Under the pieces are notes generated by a model. That model saw nothing but the letters and a program-made list of their open reading frames with translations. It was not told the DNA's origin and ran no database searches. Position numbers and translations under genes: made by a program. This document shows, in pieces, positions 16,811 to 24,976 of a stretch of DNA of 64,000 nt; the stretch's first letter is position 1; each line of letters opens with the position of its first letter. The DNA comes from CAVSJJ01 sp963771015 (GTDB taxonomy: Bacteria > Actinomycetota > Actinomycetes > Actinomycetales > Dermatophilaceae): NCBI GenBank assembly GCA_963771015.1, contig CAVYRN010000005.1:434001-498000 (forward strand), in the 5' to 3' direction.

Positions 16811-17356
16811 CTAGAAGAGCTCCTCCGCACCCCCAGTGCACCGGCCCACGCCTCGGGCGGAGTTGCTCAGCCACGGCAGTGCGCGCCCACAGCGGAGACT
16901 CCGGCAGTCCGCCCGACGTCGTGTGGCGCGCAGGCGCATACAGAAGGTGGGAGGTGCGCCCGCGCCCACCTGGATGAGACGCCGAGGAACCGCGCGCTCA
17001 GGCATGAGCTCGGCGACACCCACGGTGAACAGCTGGGCCACCGAGAAGATGACGAAGGCCACGAGGTTCCACTGGAACACCGGCCGCCTGCCCCAGCGGT
17101 CGGCAGCCTGGCCGAAGAGCACGCCGCCGATGAAGATGCCGATCAGGGCGCTGGCGCCGATCGGCCCGGCGCTGAGCGCCCCGAAGGTCATCTCCTTCTC
17201 GGCGCCGGAGACGGCCGCGCCCGAGAGTCCGAGGATGTAGTCGTCCAGGGTGGTCCCACCCAGGGTGCAGACGGCCGCGAGGAGGTGCGGCCTGGTCCAG
17301 GGGATGCCGTCCATGCTGACCCGCGACGAGGTCGGCGGCGAGGTGGTCTCTGTCAT
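16811..17356 (-). pseudogene. Truncated MFS transporter remnant
   Basis: From the ATG at 17356 the frame encodes the N-terminus of a major facilitator: a cytoplasmic start (DGIPWTRPHLLAAVC), two to three membrane helices and the motif-A loop FGQAADRWGRRPVFQW. After about 120 residues (near 17005) the hydrophobic pattern ends abruptly and is replaced by an Arg/Cys-rich stretch with no membrane character before a stop at 16811. Normal MFS proteins exceed 400 residues, so at least nine helices are missing. This is most simply a deletion remnant. It sits directly downstream of the polyol PTS operon, so it may be a relic of another sugar transporter. Confidence 0.7.
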
Positions 17357-17688
17357 CGTCCAAGTCCTCTTCGTTGAGGGCGCCGTGGCACGCGGACTCG
17401 GGCGCGTTCGACCTGGCTCAGCAGGGGGACGACCACGCGGCTCGGTGGGGCGTGCCGGCTGCCGTGCCAGTAGGTTCCGCCCACCCACGCCGGTGCGGGC
17501 ATCAGAGGGCCGCAAAGAACTGGCCGTCCTTCCACATCGGGTGCAAACCCGACGCCTGCCGCGACATGAGGGAGGACGGTGCTGCGGGTGCGGCCGGCTG
17601 TCCGATGAGCCTGGCGCGGACGAGCCTGGCGCGGACGACGATGACGAGCGCCGCTCTCGTGCCGCACCGCTGAGGCCCACGGACCTCG
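17357..17688. other. Intergenic region without recognisable gene
   Basis: About 330 bases between the MFS remnant and the terminator of the PTS operon. Short open frames exist on both strands but none shows domain character or a convincing start. Confidence 0.4.
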
Positions 17689-17723
17689 ACCGCCCCCCCA
17701 AGGTCGTTCTTTGGGGGGGCGGT
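17689..17723 (-). terminator. Very strong hairpin terminator of the polyol PTS operon
   Basis: A perfect 13-bp stem containing seven consecutive C:G pairs (ACCGCCCCCCCAA; arms 17689-17701 and 17711-17723) with a 9-base loop. It starts 22 bases beyond the stop of the last PTS gene. Confidence 0.85.
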
Positions 17724-17745
17724 TGAGGCAGGAGCGCGCAACAGG

Positions 17746-18183
17746 TCAGTCGGTGTTCACCGCCTCCAGGACGCCGTACAGCTCGTCGACGCTCGTTGCG
17801 TCGAGCATCTGCTGTGCCTGCTCGGCGTCCGAGAAGATGACGGCGATCTTGGAGAGGATGTCCAGGTGCTCGTCGTTGAGCCCGGAGATCCCCACGACGA
17901 TGCGGACCTCGCCACCGCCCCAGTCGATCGGGCTCTCGTACCGGACCAGGGACACCGCGGAGTGCTTGATGTCCTTCTTGGACTCGTTGGTCCCGTGGGG
18001 GATGGCGAGGTAGCTGCCCATATAGGTGGAGATCGATCGCTCGCGCTCCTCCATGGCATCGACATACTCGGGCTCAACGGCGCCCGCCGCGACGAGCAGG
18101 TTGCCCGCCTCCCGGATCGCCTCCTCCTTCGTCCGTGCTGTTCCTGCAGCGACGATGAGGTCGCGCGTGAGGATCTCACTCAT
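17746..18183 (-). CDS. mtlF: PTS mannitol-type enzyme IIA
   Basis: A 145-residue single-domain EIIA of the mannitol/fructose class. The phosphorylated histidine is in the conserved LAIPHGTNESK motif; the upstream RERSISTYMGSYL is also typical. It receives phosphate from HPr and passes it to the IIB domain of the adjacent IICB permease. Its start overlaps the end of that gene by eight bases, so the two are coupled. It is the last gene of the operon. Confidence 0.94.
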   Translation of the reverse strand: MSEILTRDLIVAAGTARTKEEAIREAGNLLVAAGAVEPEYVDAMEERERSISTYMGSYLAIPHGTNESKKDIKHSAVSLVRYESPIDWGGGEVRIVVGISGLNDEHLDILSKIAVIFSDAEQAQQMLDATSVDELYGVLEAVNTD

Positions 18184-19795
18184 CAGGGGACTCCCCGGAC
18201 TTCTGGCTGGCGACCACGTCGGCCACGACGCTGTCGTAGACGGGGCTGTTCATGAAGTTGTCGACCGAGACATGGACCGAGTTCGGCGCCTGGTGCCTCG
18301 CCCGGTCGGTCAGCTCACGCTGGCTGATCACCAGGTCTGCGTCGTCCTTGAGGCTGGCAACGGCCTGGTTGACGACGGTCACGTCGGTGACGCCCGCCTT
18401 CTTGAGCTTGCTGCGCAGGACACTGGCGCCCATCGCGCTCGACCCCATTCCGGCGTCGCACGCGAACACGATGGTGTGCATGGGCCGCCGGTCGAGGACC
18501 GCCGTCGCCGTGCCGGAGCCTGCGTCCGCGGTGGCGGTTGCCGGAGCCTGCCCGCTGAGCGCCCCGAGGGCGGCGCTGCTCTTGCCCTTGTTCGCCTCGG
18601 TCTGAGCGATGGCCGCGGCGAGGTCGCCGCCGTCGGCCTCGAGGTCCCGCCTGCGCGAGGCCCGCAGGATCACCGCGGAGATGAGGAACGTCACCGTGGC
18701 CGAGAGCACGACCGAGAGGATGACACCGACGTAGCTGCCTCGCGGCGTCTGCGCGAGCACGGCGATGATACTGCCCGGCGCCGCCGGGGCCCTCAGCCCG
18801 CTGTTGAACAGGGCGTTGGTCGCGACACCGGTCATGCCACCGGCGATCATGCCGACGATGAGGACGGGCTTCATGAGCACGAAGGGGAAGTAGACCTCGT
18901 GGATCCCGCCGATGAACTGGATGATGATGGCGCCCGGCGCGGAGGCCCGAGCGGTCCCGACACCGAAGAGCGTGAACGCCAGCAGCAGGCCGAAGCCGGG
19001 GCCGGGGTTCGCCTCGACGAGGAACAGCAGCGAGTGACCCGTGTCGATGGTCTGCTGGATCCCGAGCGGGACGAGGGTGCCGTTACCGATCGCGTTGTTG
19101 AGGAACAACACCTTCGCGGGCTCGACGATGACGCTCATCAGCGGGAGGAGGTTGGCGTCGGCGAGCGACGACACGCCGGAACCGAGCCAGGAGCTGACGT
19201 TCGTCACGAAGGGCGCGATCCCGAAGAACGCCACGATCGCCAACCCCATGCCGAGGATTCCGGCCGCGTACATGTTGACGAGCATCTCGAAGCCGGGCTT
19301 GATCTTCCCGTCCCAGATGGCGTCGATCTTCTTCATGAGCCACCCGGCGAGCGGGCCGACGACCATGGCGCCGAGGAACATGGGGATCGTGCTGCCGACG
19401 ATGACGCCCATGGTGGCGATCGAGGCGACAACGCCACCGCGCTCGCCGTAGACCATCCGGCCGCCCTGGTTCGCGATGAGCAGCGGCAGCAGGTAGACGA
19501 TCATCGGGCCGACAAGACCGAGGTACTGGCTGAACGTGGCGCCGCTGTCGGCCTTCGCCAGAGCGGTGGCCGCACCCTGCCATGCGCCGGCGGCATCCGC
19601 GTTGCCGAAGCCACCGAGGATACCGTTCGGCGCCCAGCCCTTGGCGATGAACAGGGAGGTGATCAGGCCCCAGGCGATGAACGCCGGGAGGTTCGGCATG
19701 ATCATGCCGGTGAGGAAGGCCCCGAAGCGCTGGATGTGCATCTGGGCGGTCTTGCCCCCCGATCGTTTGGGGGGGTCTGTGGATATCGTGGTCAT
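18176..19795 (-). CDS. mtlA: PTS mannitol-type permease, enzyme IICB
   Basis: A 539-residue IICB protein. The N-terminal ~340 residues are the IIC membrane domain (start MHIQRFGAFLTGMIMPNLPAFIAWG; GIHEVYFPFVLMKP near its end carries the conserved G-I-H-E motif of substrate-binding IIC loops). A linker of about 50 residues leads to the IIB domain with the phosphocysteine in FACDAGMGSSAMGASVL. The sequence closely follows mannitol MtlA without the fused IIA found in E. coli; IIA is encoded separately just downstream. It imports and phosphorylates a hexitol, most likely mannitol to mannitol-1-phosphate. Confidence 0.93.
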   Translation of the reverse strand: MTTISTDPPKRSGGKTAQMHIQRFGAFLTGMIMPNLPAFIAWGLITSLFIAKGWAPNGILGGFGNADAAGAWQGAATALAKADSGATFSQYLGLVGPMIVYLLPLLIANQGGRMVYGERGGVVASIATMGVIVGSTIPMFLGAMVVGPLAGWLMKKIDAIWDGKIKPGFEMLVNMYAAGILGMGLAIVAFFGIAPFVTNVSSWLGSGVSSLADANLLPLMSVIVEPAKVLFLNNAIGNGTLVPLGIQQTIDTGHSLLFLVEANPGPGFGLLLAFTLFGVGTARASAPGAIIIQFIGGIHEVYFPFVLMKPVLIVGMIAGGMTGVATNALFNSGLRAPAAPGSIIAVLAQTPRGSYVGVILSVVLSATVTFLISAVILRASRRRDLEADGGDLAAAIAQTEANKGKSSAALGALSGQAPATATADAGSGTATAVLDRRPMHTIVFACDAGMGSSAMGASVLRSKLKKAGVTDVTVVNQAVASLKDDADLVISQRELTDRARHQAPNSVHVSVDNFMNSPVYDSVVADVVASQKSGESPDE

Positions 19796-19924
19796 CGGTG
19801 ACTCACTCTCTCTTCGGCGGGCCGATGCCGACTCGCCGGCCAGTGTTGCCAGAACTTCTTCGGTGACTGGTATGCACTACGTCCGTGCGGCCTCGGATGG
19901 GTCGACCGCACCCCATGAGGGAGA

Positions 19925-20965
19925 TCAGGGCTCGATGGTGACCTTGATGCCCTCGCCCCTGGACACGACGCCGATGCCGTCGAGCACCTGGTCCAGTGGC
20001 AGCTTGTGGGTGATGAGGTCCGCGACGGGAACGCTGCCGTCGGCGATCATCGCCAGGGCGCGCTTGTTGTGGTCGGGGCTCGATCCGTTGGCGCCCATGA
20101 TCATCAGCTCGCGGTAGTGGACGATGTTCGAGTCCAGGGCGATGACCGGCTTGTCCTTCGGCAGCCCGCCGAAGAAGCTGATCCGGCCACCGGGTGCCAC
20201 CATCGCGACGGCCTGCTCCTGCGCGGCACCTGAGGCGGCGGCCGTGATGACCACGTCGGGGCCGCGGCCGTCGGTCAGCGCGAGCACCGTCTCGACGGTG
20301 TCCACCTCGTCTGCACAGATGGCGGCGTCCGGGTTGACGACCGCCGCCGACATGTCCAGCCGCTGCCGACTGAGCTCGACGAGGAACACCCGAGCGGCCC
20401 CACGAGCGCGCGCCAGCCGAACGTGCAGGCACCCGATCGGCCCGGAGCCGACGACGACGACGTCGTCGCCCTCATGGACGTCCACCAGCTCCTGTGCGTT
20501 GATGGCGCAGGCGAACGGCTCCGCGACGGAGGCCTCGGCGAAGCTGACACCCTCAGGGATCCGGTTGACGCCGTCCACCGCCAGAACGACGGCCGGCACG
20601 ACCATGTACTCGGCGAAACCACCGTCGAAGTCGTAGCCCATCGAGACCTGGTTCGGGCACACCGTCATGCGTCCCCTCACACAGTCCGGACAGGTGCCGC
20701 ACGGGATCGCGGCGATGATCTGCACACGGTCCCCGGGCGCCCAGCCGGTCACGCCCGACCCGACCTCGACGACCTCGCCGGCGATCTCGTGCCCCATCAC
20801 CCTCGGCGGGACGATGCGCAGATGGCCGGCCTTGGAGATCTTCACGTCCGTCCCGCAGGTGGAGCAGGCGCGAACGCGGATCTTGAGCTCGCCCGCATTC
20901 GCGGTGGGCTCAGGCGCGTCTTCCAGTCGGATGTCCCCAGGGGCATAGAAGCGAGCGACCTTCAT
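19925..20965 (-). CDS. Zinc-dependent medium-chain polyol dehydrogenase
   Basis: A 346-residue MDR-superfamily alcohol dehydrogenase. Catalytic zinc ligands are seen at CSTCGTD (Cys), GHEIAGEV (His-Glu) and later ASVAEPFAC; the structural zinc loop has four cysteines in CGTCPDCVRGRMTVC. The NAD-binding fold is VVVVGSGPIGCLHVRLARARG. The family includes sorbitol and threonine dehydrogenases. It lies between the DeoR regulator and the mannitol PTS genes, so it probably oxidises the imported polyol phosphate to the ketose phosphate. A conventional MtlD (mannitol-1-phosphate 5-dehydrogenase) is not present in the operon. The ATG overlaps the stop of a 47-residue ORF (ATGA). Confidence 0.9.
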   Translation of the reverse strand: MKVARFYAPGDIRLEDAPEPTANAGELKIRVRACSTCGTDVKISKAGHLRIVPPRVMGHEIAGEVVEVGSGVTGWAPGDRVQIIAAIPCGTCPDCVRGRMTVCPNQVSMGYDFDGGFAEYMVVPAVVLAVDGVNRIPEGVSFAEASVAEPFACAINAQELVDVHEGDDVVVVGSGPIGCLHVRLARARGAARVFLVELSRQRLDMSAAVVNPDAAICADEVDTVETVLALTDGRGPDVVITAAASGAAQEQAVAMVAPGGRISFFGGLPKDKPVIALDSNIVHYRELMIMGANGSSPDHNKRALAMIADGSVPVADLITHKLPLDQVLDGIGVVSRGEGIKVTIEP

Positions 20966-21105
20966 GATTCTCCTTCGAGGGTGGATGGTGCCTGTCCGCG
21001 AACCGCTTCGGACACGCTGTGGGTGAGCTGGCGCAGGGCCGGGGGCTTCTCGTCGTCGGCCGCCAACGGGCCGCGACGACGGGCCGGGAAGGTGGCGACA
21101 GTCAT
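20962..21105 (-). CDS. 47-residue ORF coupled on both sides in the polyol operon
   Basis: Between the DeoR gene and the dehydrogenase is a small frame that starts with an ATG overlapping the DeoR stop (ATGA, 21105-21102) and ends with a TGA overlapping the dehydrogenase ATG (ATGA, 20965-20962). Two exact four-base overlaps would be an unlikely accident. Most third codon positions in the first two thirds are G or C, as in real genes here; the last ten codons are A-richer because they contain the dehydrogenase ribosome-binding site (GAAGGAG). The product is a soluble, charged peptide beginning MTVATFPARRR with no known domain. It may be a real small protein or a translated leader that couples the two genes. 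Confidence 0.5.
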   Translation of the reverse strand: MTVATFPARRRGPLAADDEKPPALRQLTHSVSEAVRGQAPSTLEGES

Positions 21106-21863
21106 GCGCGCACCACCACGGGCCCGGCGTCCTCGATCTCCTCCACCATCTCGTCGGCGAGGCTGGTGTCGCTGATCACGGTGTCGATGTCATGCAGGGA
21201 GCAGATGTGCGCGAAGTCCTCCCGGCCGAACTTGGTGTGGTCCGCCAGCACGACGGTGCGCCGCGCCGACCCGACCAGCGCCCGCTTGACGGCCGCCTCA
21301 CCGATGTCAGGTGTCGTAAGGCCATGCTCGGCCGTGATCCCGTTGGTGCCGAGGAAGGCCACGTCGACGAAGACGCTGGCGAGGTTGGCGCGGGTCCAGT
21401 CGCCGACAGCGGCCAGCGTGCGGGCCCGGACGATGCCGCCGAGCAGATACACCGTGACGTTGGGCAGCGCAGCCACCAGGTTCGCCACGGGAAGGGAGTG
21501 GGTGACGACCATCAGCTCCCGGTCGGTGGGCAGCATCCGGGCGACGCGTACCGTCGTTGTCCCGGCATCGATGATGATCGAGCCGCCGTCGGGCAGGGCG
21601 TCGAGCGCGGTCTTGGCGATCCGGTCCTTCTCACTGGTGAGCCGCTCCTCGCGCTCGGAGACAGCCCGCTCGATGCCAAGCCGCTCAACCGGAATCGCAC
21701 CGCCGTGCACGCGCCGAAGCACGCCCAGGCGATCCAGCGCCGTCAGGTCCCGCCGGATGGTCTCAGGAGTGACGTCGAGCTGCTCGGCCAGCTGCTTGAC
21801 CTCGACGCGCCCGTCCTCCCGGGCTCGGCTGAGGATGCCCTGCTGACGTTCTGTCGCGTACAT
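21102..21863 (-). CDS. DeoR/GlpR family sugar-operon repressor
   Basis: A 253-residue DeoR regulator. The N-terminal helix-turn-helix reads TERQQGILSRAREDGRVEVKQ and LDVTPETIRRDLTALDRLGVL with the family's RRVHGGA continuation. The C-terminal sugar-phosphate-sensing domain has the IIIDAGTTTVRVARML and the FLGTNGITAEHGLTTPD motifs and the terminal LADHTKFG. It is first in the operon after a strong promoter and probably represses its own transcription until a polyol phosphate accumulates. Confidence 0.93.
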   Translation of the reverse strand: MYATERQQGILSRAREDGRVEVKQLAEQLDVTPETIRRDLTALDRLGVLRRVHGGAIPVERLGIERAVSEREERLTSEKDRIAKTALDALPDGGSIIIDAGTTTVRVARMLPTDRELMVVTHSLPVANLVAALPNVTVYLLGGIVRARTLAAVGDWTRANLASVFVDVAFLGTNGITAEHGLTTPDIGEAAVKRALVGSARRTVVLADHTKFGREDFAHICSLHDIDTVISDTSLADEMVEEIEDAGPVVVRA

Positions 21864-21919
21864 CGCTGCTCCCTCGACACCGGTGTCTGTTCGGGCTCAC
21901 AGGAATTTTGTTATCAGTC

Positions 21920-21948
21920 TTTCTAGACCCGTATGCCTGTGTTGTCAA
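21920..21948 (-). promoter_or_regulatory. Sigma70-type promoter of the DeoR-polyol operon
   Basis: Read on the minus strand, TTGACA (21948-21943) is followed after exactly 17 bases by TAGAAA (21925-21920), about 55 bases upstream of the DeoR start. The downstream segment GACTGATAACAAAATTCC is markedly AT-rich for this genome and is a plausible DeoR operator overlapping the start of transcription. Confidence 0.7.
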
Positions 21949-22463
21949 CCCCTGGGACCCCCATCTATGCCCGAAAGGACATCCGTACGCATGGCTCGGC
22001 CTCCCTGTCCGCCTCAGGGGTGATCCGGACGACGGCGCGCCTCAATCGTCGATCCTGCGATCGACCGGTACCAAGCAAGGTCGGGTCCGCGCCTAGGTCA
22101 TCAACCACGCTCCGACATCTTCAAGATCAGCGACGTCCGCGTCGCTTCGCCAGGCATCAGCGACCCGACCATTCGGCTCGCACCGGAGGCCGTGAAGCGG
22201 GAGGGCCAGATCGCGGCTGAACGGAACCGCCGCTCGGCCCTGTGGCGGAAGTCGCGATCCGGTAAGGAGAACAACTGTCGACACCCCCACGTGCTGCTCG
22301 TCGTCGTGCGCCCCGGCGGTCGCTTGACCATCCTGAGCGTCCTGGGAGAGTCTGGCGGGGCGTCGCCGAACAGGGTCCGAGGCGCGGCGACGGTGGTGCT
22401 CGGGCCGGGCGGGCGTGCTCAACTCACTGTCCGTGAAGGCAACATGAGCCTGGAGATGATTCG
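21949..22463. other. Intergenic region, no supported gene
   Basis: About 515 bases between the polyol promoter and the serine hydrolase gene. Short frames are open on both strands but none has a recognisable domain. One plus-strand frame includes SALWRKSRSGKENNC near 22235-22279, faintly reminiscent of the start of DUF397 proteins, but the continuation does not fit. It should hold the promoter for the hydrolase gene, which was not identified. Confidence 0.4.
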
Positions 22464-23918
22464 GTGCGGACACTTCTGGCGGTTCTCGCGCTTGGTGTCG
22501 GTGCCGTCCTTCCCGCGAGTGGGCCGGAGGGATCGATCGACGCGTTCATCGACCGCGAGATGCCTGCTTCCGGCGTACCCGGCCTGGCCTACGCCGTGGT
22601 GGACGGCGGCGGGATCACGGCGGCGGGTGCGCGGGGCGTGGTGAGGCTCGGAGGCGGGGTGGCGGTCACGCCGGACACCCCGTTCGTGATCGGCTCGATC
22701 TCCAAGAGCTTCACGGCACTGTCGGTCATGCAGCTGGTCGAGGCGGGCGAGATCGACCTGGACAGCGAGGTCTCGCGCTATCTCGACGTGTTCTCGGGCC
22801 GGCCTGCCGGGGTCATCACCATCGGTCAGCTGCTGAGCCACACGAGCGGCTTCTCCACGGAGCAGGGCAACGCCGCGCAGCCGGACCCGACCGGCGCGGG
22901 GGATGAGCTCGCGCGCGGGGTGGCACAGCTCGCGGCGGTCACGCCGGCGGGTGCGCCCGGCACGCAGTGGGAGTACTCGAACGCGAACTACGAGATTCTT
23001 GGCCGGGTGGTCGAGGTCGTGAGCGGGCAGGAGTTCCAGGCCTACGTCGCACAGCACATCCTCGAGCCGGTCGGGATGGGGCACAGCTTCGTCGCCGACG
23101 GCGAGGTCCATGAGGGCATGGCGACCGGGCACTTGCCGTGGTTCGGCACCAAGCGGCCGCTGCCCGACACCACGACCGACCGGGCGACGGCTCCGCAGGG
23201 GGGGATCGTGGCCAGCGCCAGCGACCTGGCGCGCTACCTGCAGATGATGATGAACGGCCAGGACGACGTGCTGAGCGCGCAGGGCAAGGCGCTGATGATG
23301 CGTCCGGCCAGCGAGGTGTCGCCGTCCTACGGCTTGGGCTGGAAGCTCGATCCCGGCACCGGGGCGGTGTGGCATGACGGGTCCAGCCCCGGCGTGGAAA
23401 CCCTCGCGATGATGGTCCCCGCGCAGAAGAAGGCGGCTGTCGTGCTCGTCAACGGCGGCAGTGGGTTCGGCTTCGCGGAGACGGGCCACCTCCGCGTCGG
23501 CATCGCCGACCGGGCGCTCGGCCTCGACGACGACGCCGACGGGTCCGGGTGGTCCCGGAAGGCCCTGTTCATCGGCCTGGTGGCCCTGCCCATCGTCTAC
23601 CTCCTCAGCATGGTCTGGGCCTGGCTGCGCCGCAGCGCGGTTCGCGCCAAGTCCACGTCGGGCATCTTCGGCCTGTTCAGCCTGTGGTTCCCGCTGCTCA
23701 CCACACTGGTCGCGGCGTGGGTCCTCCTCGGCCTGGTGTCGAACCTGTTCGGCACCCCGCTGAGCACGCTGCGCCTGTTTGCCCCCGACCTCGTGCTGAC
23801 CCTGATCGCCACCGCGGTCACCGGTGTGCTGTGGGCCGTGTTCAGGCTCGCAGTGGCCTACACCGGCAGGTCCGGTCCCACGTTGCGAGCCAGTCCCGCC
23901 GCGGACGATCGGACGTAG
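22464..23918 (+). CDS. Beta-lactamase-fold serine hydrolase with C-terminal membrane helices
   Basis: A 484-residue protein with a GTG start and a signal-like N-terminus (LLAVLALGVGAVL). The class C beta-lactamase/D-Ala-D-Ala carboxypeptidase fold is shown by the S-x-x-K nucleophile in IGSISKSFTAL, the Y-x-N motif in EYSNANYEILG, and the third-motif equivalent WHDGSSPG. After about residue 360 there are three hydrophobic segments (ALFIGLVALPIVYLLSMVW and two more), tethering the enzyme to the membrane. Such proteins are peptidases or esterases acting on cell-wall peptides or D-amino-acid compounds rather than true antibiotic resistance enzymes; the substrate is unknown. Confidence 0.88.
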   Translation: MRTLLAVLALGVGAVLPASGPEGSIDAFIDREMPASGVPGLAYAVVDGGGITAAGARGVVRLGGGVAVTPDTPFVIGSISKSFTALSVMQLVEAGEIDLDSEVSRYLDVFSGRPAGVITIGQLLSHTSGFSTEQGNAAQPDPTGAGDELARGVAQLAAVTPAGAPGTQWEYSNANYEILGRVVEVVSGQEFQAYVAQHILEPVGMGHSFVADGEVHEGMATGHLPWFGTKRPLPDTTTDRATAPQGGIVASASDLARYLQMMMNGQDDVLSAQGKALMMRPASEVSPSYGLGWKLDPGTGAVWHDGSSPGVETLAMMVPAQKKAAVVLVNGGSGFGFAETGHLRVGIADRALGLDDDADGSGWSRKALFIGLVALPIVYLLSMVWAWLRRSAVRAKSTSGIFGLFSLWFPLLTTLVAAWVLLGLVSNLFGTPLSTLRLFAPDLVLTLIATAVTGVLWAVFRLAVAYTGRSGPTLRASPAADDRT

Positions 23919-24230
23919 CCCTCTCCGGCCGAAGTGACGCAGGTTGGGTGACGCGCTGCTGCCTGAGTTGGGGATCCTCACCCCGAAGGGCTGGGGAGGT
24001 CCGGACGGTCCCCGGACTCGGGCCGCTCTCCCTTCAGCAAGGATTCTTCGGGTCCCCGAAGATGTGTTCCACGGTGGTTCGGCCCCGAAACTGTGGAACG
24101 TGTTCTGTGCCGTGACGTGGGTCGGCTCCACGTGGTGGCACCGCTCATGGCCACTGTCCCGCCGCGACCTCCGCTACGGGCTCGGGCTCGGGCAACTCCG
24201 ACCGGCCAGGCTCCAGGTCCGCCGCTCCGA
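23919..24230. other. Intergenic region between convergent genes
   Basis: About 310 bases with hairpins only: CTTCGGG/CCCGAAG (24046-24061) and the larger structure at 24066-24099. No gene is supported. Confidence 0.45.
24066..24099. terminator. Hairpin terminator candidate
   Basis: GTTCCAC and its complement (24066-24072, 24093-24099) extend to a ten-base stem with one mismatch and enclose an inner TTCGG/CCGAA stem, making a compound hairpin between convergent genes. Confidence 0.5.
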
Positions 24231-24908
24231 CTATCGGAGTTGCCGGATGCCGGTCGCGAGGAGGAAGCCCATCCACACCAGGAAGCCGACTGTTGCCACA
24301 CCGAAGGGCACCAGCGACTTGCCGTCAACGACCAGCGGAGCGCAGGCGGCACCCACGAGCAGCAGTGCCGACCCGGCCGGCGCCAGCCACCGAAACACCG
24401 ACGGGGAGGCGCCGGTGGCGAGGGTGTGGCGCGACAGCCCATAGAGGGCGACGGCGATCGAGAGGTCGAGGACGGCGAAGATGCCGTTGTGGGCGGCCCA
24501 GAGCGCGGCGACGGCCCGGTCATCGCCCGCACCGGCGACGCCGACCAGCGCTGCCTCAAGCCCCACGACCGTCGAGAACAGGGCCACGATTCCGATTCCG
24601 CCCACTGCGCCGGTGAAGGCCCACCGGCTGGTCGGGCCGTCCGCGGTCCGGAGGACTCCGCCCAGGAAGACCGTCAGGGCGATCCCGCTCCCCACGAAGG
24701 TCAGGGAGAGCAGCGTCTCGGTCGCGCGGTGCGTCGAGTAGTAGTCGACGACGTCAGGTAGCCGTGCTCCGTTGAGGGGCGCCACTGACGCCCGCAGCAC
24801 GTTCTGGACGAGGACGACGACGGCGAAGGTGATGGCGGACCAGCCCGTCAGGCGGTCCCGGGCGAGCGAAGAGTCGGTGTGAACCGAGACGAGTGTGTCA
24901 GTCGACAT
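24231..24908 (-). CDS. Multi-pass membrane protein, DUF4386-like
   Basis: A 225-residue protein with about six hydrophobic helices, for example LTGWSAITFAVVVLVQNVL at the start and FGVATVGFLVWMGFLLATGI at the end. The organisation (first helix, extracellular Arg/Asp loop, central helices with a WAAHNGIFAVLDLSIAVALYG segment) resembles the DUF4386 group of actinobacterial proteins of unknown function. It is divergent from a TetR gene 68 bases away, and the shared gap carries repeats, so the TetR protein is the probable regulator. Confidence 0.7.
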   Translation of the reverse strand: MSTDTLVSVHTDSSLARDRLTGWSAITFAVVVLVQNVLRASVAPLNGARLPDVVDYYSTHRATETLLSLTFVGSGIALTVFLGGVLRTADGPTSRWAFTGAVGGIGIVALFSTVVGLEAALVGVAGAGDDRAVAALWAAHNGIFAVLDLSIAVALYGLSRHTLATGASPSVFRWLAPAGSALLLVGAACAPLVVDGKSLVPFGVATVGFLVWMGFLLATGIRQLR

Positions 24909-24932
24909 AGGGACACTCCATTCAATAAGGGT

Positions 24933-24970
24933 AGGCTATACTGACAAGAAGGAATCTATACCGATAGCCT
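24933..24970. promoter_or_regulatory. Probable TetR operator between divergent genes
   Basis: The 68-base gap contains the inverted repeat AGGCTAT/ATAGCCT (24933-24939 and 24964-24970) and, overlapping it, a direct repeat CTATACtGAcA / CTATACcGAtA at 24936 and 24955. This AT-rich block is the only such patch nearby and is well placed to control both divergent genes. Confidence 0.55.
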
Positions 24971-24976
24971 TGTGAC

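Noticed and set aside
17502..17741. Minus-strand frame spanning the PTS terminator
   Set aside because: It reads through a perfect 13-bp terminator stem and has no domain or ribosome-binding site.
22192..22644. Possible DUF397 gene (WRKSRSGKENNC motif)
   Set aside because: Only about 15 residues fit; the continuation lacks the family core and runs into the serine hydrolase gene in another frame.
22464..23918. True class C beta-lactamase (antibiotic resistance)
   Set aside because: The SxxK and YxN motifs are shared with many peptidases and esterases, and the C-terminal membrane helices are not found in AmpC-type enzymes.
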